A stretch of 16,510 bases of DNA. Source: JAGXFP01 sp046484585. Its GTDB lineage: Bacteria; Desulfobacterota; Desulfobulbia; Desulfobulbales; JAGXFP01. Position 1 is the first letter of the stretch. Each line of letters starts with the position of its first letter. Shown here one piece after another: positions 1 through 7,421 of this stretch. The stretch spans positions 1-16,510 of the forward strand of contig JAWOIQ010000068.1 in assembly GCA_046484585.1 (NCBI GenBank), in the 5' to 3' direction. Position numbers and translations under genes: made by a program. Under the pieces are notes generated by a model that was not told the origin of the DNA, made no database searches, and worked only from the letters and a program-made list of their open reading frames with translations.

Positions 1-2
1 TC

Positions 3-452
3 TGTATCAGCTGCCCCCAAAAATCCTTTCGCTATGCCGGTATCTGTGCGGTCGGTTCGGTCCTGGGCGGCATGATCGGCTATGGCCTGGGTTTCTGGTT
101 CATGGATATTGTCGGCAGCAGAATCATCGAGCTCTACGGCCTGGCCGACAAATACGAGTTGGTTCAGGAGCTTTATCAGAAATACGATGCCTGGGCAGTG
201 GGGGTGGCCGGCTTCACACCCCTGCCATATAAGGTTTTCACCATAACAGCCGGGGCCTTCAAGATCAACTTCCCGACCTTTGTCGCGGTCTCCCTGGTCT
301 CCCGCGCCGCCCGGTTTTTCCTGGTGGCAGCCTTGATCTACCGCTTCGGGGCGCCAATCAGAACCTTTATCGAGCGCTACCTTAATCTGCTGACCATAAT
401 CCTGCTGGCCTTGCTGGTCGCCGGCTTTGTACTGGTCAAGTTTCTGCTTTAA
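3..452 (+). CDS. YqaA/DedA-type inner-membrane protein, 3' part
   Basis: The reading frame is open from the left edge, so the start lies outside the window; 149 C-terminal residues are visible. They form about four hydrophobic segments: a glycine-rich one near residues 11-35, one with the motif GFTPLPYKVFTITAGAF, one around FVAVSLVSRAARFFLVAAL, and a C-terminal anchor. The G-F-T-P-x-P-Y-K stretch followed by a conserved Arg in the next helix is typical of the YqaA branch of the DedA/SNARE-associated family, which are inner-membrane proteins linked to membrane homeostasis and lipid or ion transport. The last 17 bases overlap the 3' end of the convergent mtaD gene. The family call is from sequence pattern; the exact substrate is unknown. 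Confidence 0.8.
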   Translation, partial: CISCPQKSFRYAGICAVGSVLGGMIGYGLGFWFMDIVGSRIIELYGLADKYELVQELYQKYDAWAVGVAGFTPLPYKVFTITAGAFKINFPTFVAVSLVSRAARFFLVAALIYRFGAPIRTFIERYLNLLTIILLALLVAGFVLVKFLL

Positions 453-1755
453 GCCGCCTGGCCATTTTGTTGACCTTGCCGATAACCTCCGGAAGATCGA
501 TGCTCAAGAGCTCACGGTTATCCATCACCAGTCGGCCGTTGATGATCGATGTACTGACATCGCTGCCCGAGGCGGCGTAAACAAGCAAAGAATCGACCGA
601 GTACATCGGGGTCAAATGGGGTTTCAGCAGATCGACAATGATTATATCGGCGGCCCGGCCGACCGTTAGTTCGCCGATCCGATCGGAAAGACCGAGTACC
701 CGCGCTCCGCCGCTGGTTGCCATCTCCATAACCCGGCCGGCCGGCAGCAGGGTGGGATCGAGGCGGTTAACCTTGGCCAGTTTGGCGGCGACGCTCATCT
801 CCCTGAACATATCGAGATTATTATTGCTGGCGCAACTGTCGGTTCCCAGCCCCACCGGAATATCGAACTCATCGAATTTGTCGACCGGCGCCGCACCCGC
901 CCCCAGTTTCATGTTGCTTTGGGGACAGCTCACCACCCCGGCCCCCGCCGCCTTGATAATCCGAAGATCATCGTCATCCAGCCAGACGCAGTGAACCAGA
1001 ACGGTGCCCTGATCCAAAACCCCGAGTCGCTTCAGATAAGCTGCCGGCGAAAGATTATGGAGTTTGCGGAATTCCACGACTTCGCTCGCTGTTTCGGCAA
1101 GGTGAATAAAGAAACGACAATCGGCCTGGCGGGCCAGATCCTTGGCCTTGACGATGGTCTCGGCGCTGCACGTATAGGGGGAGTGGCAGAAGATGGCCGG
1201 GGCGATCAGTTCATCCCCCCGCCATTTTTCGAGGAATCGGGCGCCGGTGTCGATATTATCGGTGGGATCGGGAACCCCGGGGGCCGGAAAATCGATAACA
1301 CCCTGGGCAGCAACAGCCCTCAGGCCCGCTTCCTTGAAAGATCGGGCGCAGTCATCTTCAAAAAAATAACCGTCGGCCACGGTGGTGGTTCCGGAAAGGA
1401 TCATTTCCGCCGCCGCCAGCTTGCTGCACCAATAGACCATTTCCGAACTGACAAATCGCGCTTCGGCCCGAAAGATGTGGTCCTGAAGCCAGACCATCAG
1501 CGGTAAATCATCGGCCAGTCCCCTGAACAGGGACATGGCGGCATGGTTGTGGCAATTGATCAGACCGGGTAAAACCAGACTGCCCCGGGCATCGATAATC
1601 CTGGCCGCTTCAACCCGGTCGGGAAGCTCGGCAGTCGAACCCATTGCGCTGATTATGCCGTCCCGGATCGCGACAAAACCGGGTTGCCCAGAGTCTGGCC
1701 CTGGGTGGCCGGGGGTTTTCAGTAATCCGTTTGTTATGAGAAGATCGCAGTGCAT
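436..1755 (-). CDS. mtaD: 5-methylthioadenosine/S-adenosylhomocysteine deaminase-type amidohydrolase
   Basis: A 439-residue metal-dependent amidohydrolase, full length for the family. Zn ligands and catalytic residues fit MtaD/TRZ-ATZ hydrolases: H69-x-H71 (in NCHNHAAMS), His191 (CHSPYTC), His218 followed by Glu (HLAETASE), His255 (HCVW) and Asp306 (GTDSCASNNNLDMF). The LRGLADDLPLMVWL-like segment after the first His pair is characteristic of the MTA/SAH deaminase group, which converts S-adenosylhomocysteine or methylthioadenosine to the inosyl form in methyl-cycle recycling. Cytosolic. Last gene of the minus-strand block, 99 bases after cmk, with only a weak AGGA about 13 bases before the ATG. 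Other amidohydrolases (guanine or chlorohydrolase-like) share the fold, so substrate is inferred. Confidence 0.82.
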   Translation of the reverse strand: MHCDLLITNGLLKTPGHPGPDSGQPGFVAIRDGIISAMGSTAELPDRVEAARIIDARGSLVLPGLINCHNHAAMSLFRGLADDLPLMVWLQDHIFRAEARFVSSEMVYWCSKLAAAEMILSGTTTVADGYFFEDDCARSFKEAGLRAVAAQGVIDFPAPGVPDPTDNIDTGARFLEKWRGDELIAPAIFCHSPYTCSAETIVKAKDLARQADCRFFIHLAETASEVVEFRKLHNLSPAAYLKRLGVLDQGTVLVHCVWLDDDDLRIIKAAGAGVVSCPQSNMKLGAGAAPVDKFDEFDIPVGLGTDSCASNNNLDMFREMSVAAKLAKVNRLDPTLLPAGRVMEMATSGGARVLGLSDRIGELTVGRAADIIIVDLLKPHLTPMYSVDSLLVYAASGSDVSTSIINGRLVMDNRELLSIDLPEVIGKVNKMARRLKAET

Positions 1756-1854
1756 ATTTTAAGATTTCCTAGATAAATCGGCAAGGCGGGATTTTGCATG
1801 GCCCGGGTGACTACAGCCAGGGAAATCATTAAAGCAAACGATAAATTTGACGAT

Positions 1855-2523
1855 TCAGCTTCCGACTACCCGGGCAGCCATAAAGGCGACAACTTCCTCG
1901 ATGGTCATCCGCGAAGAATCGATGACCACAGCATCCGACGCCGGTTTCAAGGGGGCCAGAGCCCGGCTGCTGTCGGCCCGGTCCCGCTCGATGATCTGGG
2001 TCAGAGTTTCCTGCTCATCGACCTGTTGGCCCTGCTCCTTAAGCTGCAAAACCCGGCGGCGGGAACGCTCTTCGGGAGTGGCATCTAGAAAAAACTTCCA
2101 GGCCGCCTCGGGAAAAACCACGGTGCCCATATCGCGGCCCTCGGCAACCACGCCGCCGTTACCGCCGATTGCGCGCTGCAGGGAGGTGAGTTTTGCCCGC
2201 ACCGACGGCAGGGCTGAAACCCTGGAGGCAGCCATGGAAATTTCCGGGGTCCTGATAGCCTCCGAGACATCTTGCCCGTCGAGAATCACCCTGGTTTCTC
2301 CTCCGACCGCGCTAAGCTGCAGATCGATACTATCGAGCAAGCGACTAAGGACCGTGCCGTCATCGCAATCGATGCCGGTCCGTTCGATCTTCAGGCCCAC
2401 CGCCCGATACATGGCGCCGGTATCAAGATAGGCATAGCCGAGTCTGGCGGCCAATCGCTGGCTGATGGTGCTCTTTCCGGCCCCGGAAGGGCCGTCGATG
2501 GTCACGATCGGGACTTTTTTCAT
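1855..2523 (-). CDS. cmk: Cytidylate kinase
   Basis: A 222-residue kinase that phosphorylates CMP/dCMP with ATP. The P-loop GPSGAGKST is at residues 11-19, directly after the first beta strand, followed by the LDTGAMYRAVGLK segment that marks bacterial CMP kinases, and by VAEGRDMGTVVFPEA, the substrate-binding region with the conserved GRDxGTVVFP. The lid-region Arg-rich stretch (TPEERSRRRVLQL) is present. Length is normal. The ATG is three bases after the hisC stop codon, so the two are almost certainly cotranscribed and possibly translationally coupled; the GGAAGA before the start lies inside the end of hisC. Confidence 0.95.
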   Translation of the reverse strand: MKKVPIVTIDGPSGAGKSTISQRLAARLGYAYLDTGAMYRAVGLKIERTGIDCDDGTVLSRLLDSIDLQLSAVGGETRVILDGQDVSEAIRTPEISMAASRVSALPSVRAKLTSLQRAIGGNGGVVAEGRDMGTVVFPEAAWKFFLDATPEERSRRRVLQLKEQGQQVDEQETLTQIIERDRADSSRALAPLKPASDAVVIDSSRMTIEEVVAFMAARVVGS

Positions 2524-2526
2524 GAT

Positions 2527-3678
2527 CTATTCTTCCCGCAACTCCGCCAGAGCTTCTTTCAGTGAGTCAACCAGCCGGCTGTTCTCTTCGGGAAGACCGA
2601 CGGTGATCCGGATATATTCGGGATAACCGTAAGCGGCCATCGGCCGGATAATCACGCCCTTGGTCAGCATTTTCTCGTATAGTTCGCGGCAGTCGAGGCC
2701 CGCGTCGACCAGAAAAAAATTGGTATGGGTGTCGAAAACCGTGCAGCCGAGCTTGGTAATCTCCCTGGTCAGCCACGCAATTCCCACCCGGGTCCAATCG
2801 AGGGTATGGTTATAATGTTCATCGTCGTCAAGAGCGGCCAGGGCGCCGATCTGGGCCGGGAGATTGACATTGAACGGCTGCCGAACCCGATGGAGATAGC
2901 CGGCGATCTCGCGGCTCATCAAACCATAGCCGATCCTGAGTCCGGCCAGGCCGTAGGCCTTGGAAAAGGTACGCAGACCGACCACCGGTGTCTGCTGATC
3001 GAGATAGTCGCGGACATCGATCTGTAGCCCCGGCTCGACAAAATCGACATAGGCTTCATCGAGAACCACGATGATGTCATCGGGGACCTCGGCCAGAAAG
3101 GCCTCGAAATCCGCTTTGCTGAAAATTACCCCGGTGGGATTGTTGGGGTTGTCCAGAAAGATCAGCCTGGTCCGCCCATTAATCAGGGAGAGGATGGCCC
3201 CGAGATCGTGGCCGACCCCAAGAGGGTTGCCGCCGCCATGGCCGGCAATATGCTTGCCCGGGATTTTTTTGAGAGGGATCACCCGGTTAACACCGCCCCG
3301 GGCCTGTACCATCTTCTGATAAACCAGAAAGGTGGGATTACTGGTGATCACCTCATCGCCGCAGGCGAGAAAGGTGTTGATCAACAGCTCGATTATCTCG
3401 TTGGAGCCGTTGCCGAAAACAATCTGGTCGGGCTTTACCGCCAGCTTCTCAGCCAGACGGCTGGTCAGATAATAACTGCTGCCATCGGGATAGCGGTGGA
3501 GCTTGCCGAGGTTATCCCTGATAGCCGCCATCGCCTTAGGCGAGGGGCCGAGGGCATTCTCGTTGGAGGCCAGTTTGATTGAGCCGCTGATGCCGTACTC
3601 CCTCTCCAGCTCCTCAATGGGTTTGCCGGGAGGATAGGGCACCAGGGTGCTGATATTTTCAGGTACCTTCAGTTTCAT
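2527..3678 (-). CDS. hisC: Histidinol-phosphate aminotransferase
   Basis: A 383-residue fold-type I PLP enzyme for the transamination of imidazole-acetol phosphate in histidine synthesis. Visible family motifs: KLASNENALGPSP near residues 35-48, GNGSNEIIELL at 89-99, LDNPNNPTG at 175-183, LDEAYVDF at 206-213, and the PLP-lysine motif FSKAYGLAGLRIGYG with Lys240. An apparent insertion of about 19 glycine-rich residues (about 138-156) sits between the VIPLK strand and HDLGAI, making the protein somewhat longer than the usual 350-370. A good SD (AAGGGGA) precedes the ATG; gatA ends 14 bases upstream. HisC homologues can also act on aromatic amino acids; no other his genes are in view. Confidence 0.92.
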   Translation of the reverse strand: MKLKVPENISTLVPYPPGKPIEELEREYGISGSIKLASNENALGPSPKAMAAIRDNLGKLHRYPDGSSYYLTSRLAEKLAVKPDQIVFGNGSNEIIELLINTFLACGDEVITSNPTFLVYQKMVQARGGVNRVIPLKKIPGKHIAGHGGGNPLGVGHDLGAILSLINGRTRLIFLDNPNNPTGVIFSKADFEAFLAEVPDDIIVVLDEAYVDFVEPGLQIDVRDYLDQQTPVVGLRTFSKAYGLAGLRIGYGLMSREIAGYLHRVRQPFNVNLPAQIGALAALDDDEHYNHTLDWTRVGIAWLTREITKLGCTVFDTHTNFFLVDAGLDCRELYEKMLTKGVIIRPMAAYGYPEYIRITVGLPEENSRLVDSLKEALAELREE

Positions 3679-3692
3679 GATTGTTCCCCTTT

Positions 3693-5153
3693 TTAAAGAC
3701 CGGCGGGCTTACGCCCGACAAGACCCAGTTCACGTTCCAGGGCGTAAGCGGTCTGCAACAGTTTCTCCTCGGCAAAATGGGCTGCCTGAATCTGAAAACC
3801 GATCGGCAGCCCCTGGCTGGTGAAGCCGCAGGGCAGGGAGAGACCGGGCACCCCGGCCATGTTAGCCGGAATCGTAAGAATATCGGTGAGATAAACGCTC
3901 AAGGGGTCGTTGTTTTTTTCTCCGATTCGCCAAGCCGGACCCGGGGTGACCGGAGAGACCATCACGTCGCATTTGGTGAAGGCCTCCTTAAAATCGTTGA
4001 TGATCAGGGTCCGGACCTGCAAGGCCTTCTTGTAATAGGCATCGTAGTAGCCCGAAGAGAGGGCGTAGGTGCCGATCATGATCCTGCGCTTCACCTCGGT
4101 ACCGAAACCCTCCGATCTCGATCTCCGGTACATCTCCAGAAGGGATTCGGCTTCAGCGCTCCGATGGCCGTAACGCACCCCGTCATAACGGGCAAGGTTC
4201 GAGCTGGCCTCGGCCGGAGCGATGATGTAGTAGGCGGCAACACCATAATCGGTATGGGGCAGGGAGATATCAACGAGCTCGGCCCCGGCTTCCTTAAGCA
4301 AATCGATGCCGTTACGCACCGCCGCCGCCACTTCGGGATCGATCCCTTCATCGAAATATTCCTTGGGAATGCCGACCCTCAGGCCCTTAACCCCTCTTTC
4401 GAGGGCGGCCAGGTAATCGGGCACATCGATATTTACGGAGGTTGAATCAAGCTGGTCATAACCGCTGATCTCCTGGAGAATCGTGGCGCAATCACGAACA
4501 TCCTTGGTCAGTGGTCCGAATTGATCAAGGGAAGAGGCGTAGGCAATTAAGCCGTAGCGCGAGACCCGGCCGTAGGTGGGCTTCAAACCAACCACCCCGC
4601 AATGGGAGGCAGGCTGGCGGATCGAACCGCCGGTATCGGAACCGATTGAGGCGATACACTCATCGGCCGCCACCGCTGCTGCCGAACCGCCGCTGGATCC
4701 GCCACATACATAATCAAGGGCCCAGGGGTTATGGGGGGTTCCGAAGGCGCAGTTTTCATTGGCAGAGCCCATGGCGAATTCATCCATGCTGACCTTGCCG
4801 AGAATCACCGCTCCGGCTTTCTTGAGTTTCGTAACCATGGTGGCGTCATAGGGCGGGATGAAAGACTCGAGGATCTTCGAGCCGGCCGTGGTCCGCAAAC
4901 CCTCCGTGCAGGCCACATCCTTCAGAGCGAAGGGGATTCCGGCCAGGGAGCCCGCGGAGGAGCGGGCCATTTCCCGGTCGGCTCCGGCGGCCTGGGCGAG
5001 AGCGCCGTCCCGATCCAGAGTGATATAGGCCCCGATCCGATCTTCGACCCGCTCTATTCGAGCTAGGACCGATTCGGTGATTTCAACGGCGGATACCTCG
5101 CCTTTGCTCAGCATCTCCCGCAACTGGTGAACGGTGAGGGAATATAGCTCCAT
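3693..5153 (-). CDS. gatA: Asp-tRNA(Asn)/Glu-tRNA(Gln) amidotransferase subunit A
   Basis: A 486-residue amidase-signature protein, full length. The catalytic triad is visible: Lys78 (FALKDV), cis-Ser153 within GGSSGGSAAAVAA, and the nucleophile Ser177 in GSDTGGSIRQPAS. The region GLKPTYGRVSRYGL follows, as in GatA rather than other amidases. GatA releases ammonia from glutamine and channels it to GatB for transamidation of mischarged tRNA; gatB is not in this window. It is followed by hisC after 14 bases. Unusually it is separated from gatC by 477 bases holding a terminator and a repeat element, so it may rely on its own promoter; a weak candidate (TTGCCC, 17 bases, TAATTA, at 5358-5386 on -) lies within that repeat. 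Confidence 0.96.
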   Translation of the reverse strand: MELYSLTVHQLREMLSKGEVSAVEITESVLARIERVEDRIGAYITLDRDGALAQAAGADREMARSSAGSLAGIPFALKDVACTEGLRTTAGSKILESFIPPYDATMVTKLKKAGAVILGKVSMDEFAMGSANENCAFGTPHNPWALDYVCGGSSGGSAAAVAADECIASIGSDTGGSIRQPASHCGVVGLKPTYGRVSRYGLIAYASSLDQFGPLTKDVRDCATILQEISGYDQLDSTSVNIDVPDYLAALERGVKGLRVGIPKEYFDEGIDPEVAAAVRNGIDLLKEAGAELVDISLPHTDYGVAAYYIIAPAEASSNLARYDGVRYGHRSAEAESLLEMYRRSRSEGFGTEVKRRIMIGTYALSSGYYDAYYKKALQVRTLIINDFKEAFTKCDVMVSPVTPGPAWRIGEKNNDPLSVYLTDILTIPANMAGVPGLSLPCGFTSQGLPIGFQIQAAHFAEEKLLQTAYALERELGLVGRKPAGL

Positions 5154-5197
5154 TTTCTTACCCTGTGCTTTTTAAGATATATGGCCTGATCTTTACT

Positions 5198-5414
5198 CCT
5201 GAATCCATGAGGGCTTGAGAAAGTCAGGTGCAAGGCGGCAGCGATAATGATCATACTCCTGCTAAACCGACGGGTTGCCGACATAGCAGGTGGGACGTAC
5301 ACAAAAGGCCCTGAAATGCAAATCTCTCCACCCCACGATTGCGGACTGGCAAACAGGTAATTAAAATTACAGATTGAGAAGGGCAACAGCCTCACAAGCC
5401 GTAACGGTCTCGGG
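5198..5414. repeat. Decayed CCTGAATCC-family element between gatC and gatA
   Basis: The left end reads CCTGAATCCATGAGGGC. The right end CCGTAACGGTCTCGGG matches the family right end CCGTCACGGATTCAGG at 12 of 16 positions. Left flank TTACT and right flank TTAACT resemble a decayed target duplication. The internal portion (TGCAAGGCGGCAGCGAT and the later GGGTTGCCGAC) is a diverged copy of the hairpin module at 15052-15160. Seen by eye, so exact limits are approximate. Confidence 0.6.
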
Positions 5415-5421
5415 TTAACTG

Positions 5422-5461
5422 AAAAAAAAGCGAATCTACCGATAAAGATGAGATCCGCTTT
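5422..5461 (-). terminator. Rho-independent terminator after gatC
   Basis: Read on the minus strand, AAAGCGGATCT and AGATTCGCTTT form an 11-bp stem (one G-T pair) with a 13-base loop, and the right arm runs directly into a further five T (eight consecutive T in all). It lies 170 bases downstream of gatC and 270 bases upstream of gatA, so it would separate the two subunit genes transcriptionally unless read through. Confidence 0.75.
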
Positions 5462-5630
5462 GAGTTTCGTGACGGCCGGACAAAAAGAGCAATCCGGCTA
5501 AGCAAAAGCCAGCTTCAGGCTTACAGTAAATTGTCGCTTCATCCACTGGATAGAAAGGTACGCTCGATCTTCTTTTGCGGATCAAGCAGGGTGGGCCGAC
5601 GCCGACGCGCTGCCTGCTGGCCGGTTGCGT

Positions 5631-5915
5631 TCAAATAATCTTGGGCACGACAAAGGCTTCGCCGTTCTGGCAGGGGCTGTTCGCCAAAGCCTTCTCCCTG
5701 GCCAGCGATTCCCGGAGTTGGTCTTCCCGGAAGGCATTGGTGATGGAAATGGCATGGGTGGTCGGCTCGACCGCACTGGTATCTAGTTCGTTCAGCTTAT
5801 CGACGTAAGATAGGATCTGATCGAGCTCGGCGGCCATCTCCTCCGCCTCTTCGCCCGAAAGCTCCAGCCGGGCCAGGCCGGCGACGTATTTTACCTCATC
5901 GGTGCTTATCTTCAT
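5631..5915 (-). CDS. gatC: Asp-tRNA(Asn)/Glu-tRNA(Gln) amidotransferase subunit C
   Basis: A 94-residue protein with the GatC pattern: MKIS-DEV-YVAGLARLELS at the N terminus, EEMAAELDQILSYVDKLNELDT in the middle, VEPTTHA and then FREDQL near residue 65. GatC is the small belt subunit that holds GatA and GatB together. The N terminus aligns with the usual MKIS/MSIT start, so the ATG at 5915 is taken. There is no ordinary leader: a CCTGAATCC-family element abuts the start codon, giving GGATTCAGG immediately before ATG, and the ATG lies in the duplicated target site. No downstream partner follows within 450 bases, which is unusual because gatC and gatA normally adjoin. Confidence 0.95.
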   Translation of the reverse strand: MKISTDEVKYVAGLARLELSGEEAEEMAAELDQILSYVDKLNELDTSAVEPTTHAISITNAFREDQLRESLAREKALANSPCQNGEAFVVPKII

Positions 5916-6043
5916 CCTGAATCCGTGACGGTTTAGCGCATTGATTTACAATATATGATTGTTTTTACGTCAAATATAAACAGTGATCCGTGGTGGCTGG
6001 AATGCACCCGCCGCCCTGCGGGGCGCCCGATAACGGATTCAGG
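5916..6043. mobile_element. MITE-like element (128 bp) inserted at the gatC start codon
   Basis: Ends are inverted: CCTGAATCCGTGACGG on the left, TAACGGATTCAGG on the right (11 bp perfect). It is flanked by the perfect 5-bp direct repeat TTCAT at 5911-5915 and 6044-6048. A GC-rich hairpin (GCCCTGCGGGGC) sits near the right end. It is nearly the reverse complement of 15166-15271. It is too short to code for a transposase and no convincing ORF is present, so it would be non-autonomous. Confidence 0.85.
5945..5973 (-). promoter_or_regulatory. Possible gatC promoter carried by the MITE
   Basis: On the minus strand TTGACG (5968-5973), a 17-base spacer and TGTAAA (5945-5950; four of six consensus bases) point toward gatC with an expected leader of about 20-25 bases. 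The equivalent hexamer is TTTTCG in the copy at 15166-15271, so the -35 is not conserved in the family. A second candidate lies just upstream of the element (TTGACT, 17 bases, TAATTG), with a weaker -10. Confidence 0.4.
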
Positions 6044-6161
6044 TTCATGGCCTGAACAATTAACGTAAAACCCCCATCAAGTCAAACAATCTTTCCCCGG
6101 TCGACGGTGAGCCAACACCTATGGAGCCGCCTCGCCGAGAGCCTGTCCCGGCTTTAATTGC

Positions 6162-7229
6162 TCAGAATTGCCAATGCTTGCCATGGCCCTTTCTGATGAC
6201 ATCGAAAGCGTCCCCCGACAGGCAACCCGGCCGGCCGAAAGCGGCCTTCCTCAATCGCCCTGTCTCAACGGCCGGGTCGGGCAACAACGGATGATCGGCC
6301 AGAGCACCGATGGTCGCCAGGACCCCGTCGCGCAGCCCGGTCAGATTATAGCCCCCCTCCAGGGTCAGGAGCAGCCGTCCACTGCAAAGCTCGTCGGCCA
6401 GATCCTTCAAGAGTTCGGTCAGATAGGCGAAACCAGCCGGGGTAACCGCCATTGCCCCCAGGGGGTCGCCGACACAGATGTCGTAGCCGGCCGAGACCAT
6501 GATCATCTCGGGTTTGTACTGCCGGGCCAGCGGTGCCACTACATCATTGAAGATGGCGGCATAGGACATGTCGTTCTGGCCGCCGGACAGAGGGATGTTG
6601 ACGGTGTAGCCTTCGCCGCTGCCGCTGCCGGTTTCCTGGAGGGCGCCGCTGCCCGGGAAATAAGGATAGAGGTGGCTTGAAAAATAGAGCACCTCTGCGC
6701 TGTCATAAAAGGCATGCTGGGTGCCGTTGCCGTGGTGGAGGTCCCAGTCGACGATCATCACCCGCTTCAATCCCAGGACCCGGGTCGCGTAAGCGGCGGC
6801 AATGGCGATATTGTTGAACAAACAGAAGCCCATGGGTTGATCGGGTTCGGCGTGATGGCCGGGCGGACGCACCAGGGCGAAAACGTTATCAACCTCGCCC
6901 GCCATAATCAGATCAGTCCCGGCGATTACAGCTCCGACCGCCAGACGCGCCGCGTCGTAGGAGCGGGACGAGGCGCCGGTATCGGGGTCGAGACTGACGA
7001 AACCGCGGTCGGCGGTTTCGGCGATCCGGGCGATATGGCTGTCGCTATGGACCATTTGCAGATGATGCTTTTCGGCCGGCGCGAAATCTGGAAATGCCAG
7101 GCAGTCCAGTTTTTCAAATTCGCTCAAGCCATGATAGATGGCGGCCAGGCGATCCGGAGACTCGATATGGGAAAAACCCGCGTCGTGTTTCAGAAACAGG
7201 TCGTTTTTCATGATGGCGGTTCTGATCAT
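6162..7229 (-). CDS. Histone deacetylase superfamily (acetoin-utilisation/HDAC-like) hydrolase
   Basis: A 355-residue Zn hydrolase of the arginase/deacetylase fold. Seen motifs: RPPGHHAEPDQPMGFCLFNN with the catalytic His pair 125-126, VDWDLHHGNGTQ with Zn ligands Asp163 and His165, SAGYD with the third Zn ligand Asp250, and LEGGYNL near the C terminus. The family removes acetyl groups from protein lysines or acylated polyamines; the substrate here is unknown. A TTG 30 bases upstream would extend the frame, but the ATG at 7229 has a perfect GGAGG five bases before it, and the TTG lies at the predicted transcription start, so the ATG is chosen. Monocistronic, with its own promoter at 7265-7293. 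A second paralogue-type gene is at 13360-14328. Confidence 0.9.
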   Translation of the reverse strand: MIRTAIMKNDLFLKHDAGFSHIESPDRLAAIYHGLSEFEKLDCLAFPDFAPAEKHHLQMVHSDSHIARIAETADRGFVSLDPDTGASSRSYDAARLAVGAVIAGTDLIMAGEVDNVFALVRPPGHHAEPDQPMGFCLFNNIAIAAAYATRVLGLKRVMIVDWDLHHGNGTQHAFYDSAEVLYFSSHLYPYFPGSGALQETGSGSGEGYTVNIPLSGGQNDMSYAAIFNDVVAPLARQYKPEMIMVSAGYDICVGDPLGAMAVTPAGFAYLTELLKDLADELCSGRLLLTLEGGYNLTGLRDGVLATIGALADHPLLPDPAVETGRLRKAAFGRPGCLSGDAFDVIRKGHGKHWQF

Positions 7230-7264
7230 TGCACCCTCCAGGCTGATTCGATTTGTCAAAGCGA

Positions 7265-7293
7265 ATTCTATCAGAGTCCGATAGGGGCGTCAA
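7265..7293 (-). promoter_or_regulatory. Sigma-70-type promoter of the deacetylase gene
   Basis: On the minus strand TTGACG (7288-7293), exactly 17 bases, then TAGAAT (7265-7270), each hexamer five of six to consensus. Predicted transcription start near 7258, giving a leader of about 30 bases with GGAGG before the ATG at 7229. Confidence 0.65.
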
Positions 7294-7353
7294 ATGGTCC
7301 CGCCGTCCCCGGCAAATTGGTTTAGCCGCCCATCCGGCTTTTATATAAATCCA

Positions 7354-7382
7354 TTCTATTTGCCTGTTTTTTGTGATATAAT
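7354..7382 (+). promoter_or_regulatory. Candidate promoter of the diguanylate cyclase gene
   Basis: A perfect TATAAT at 7377-7382 with a poor -35 (TTCTAT, 7354-7359) at 17 bases. The surrounding DNA is AT-rich compared with neighbouring genes. The weak -35 suggests activator dependence or an extended element; this is inference. Confidence 0.45.
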
Positions 7383-7421
7383 AGCGCCCTTAACTATTGA
7401 ACGGAGTGGTTCCCCAGGATA

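Larger units (their letters stand above)
5154..5630. other. Long gatC-gatA gap (477 bp)
   Basis: No credible gene is seen on either strand. The stretch contains, from gatA outward, a decayed CCTGAATCC-family element (5198-5414), an intrinsic terminator reading on the minus strand (5422-5461) and about 170 bases next to gatC with small hairpins (GGCT/AGCC and CCGGA/TCCGG) but nothing recognised. A 14-codon ORF starting ATG-AAG-CGA on the minus strand exists there but lacks a convincing SD. Confidence 0.7.

Noticed and set aside
919..1506. 195-codon plus-strand frame opposite mtaD
   Set aside because: Antisense shadow of a clear amidohydrolase gene with no motif of its own.
5470..5630. Possible small RNA or riboswitch between gatC and its terminator
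   Set aside because: Short hairpins only; no recognisable riboswitch, tRNA, SRP or 6S pattern.
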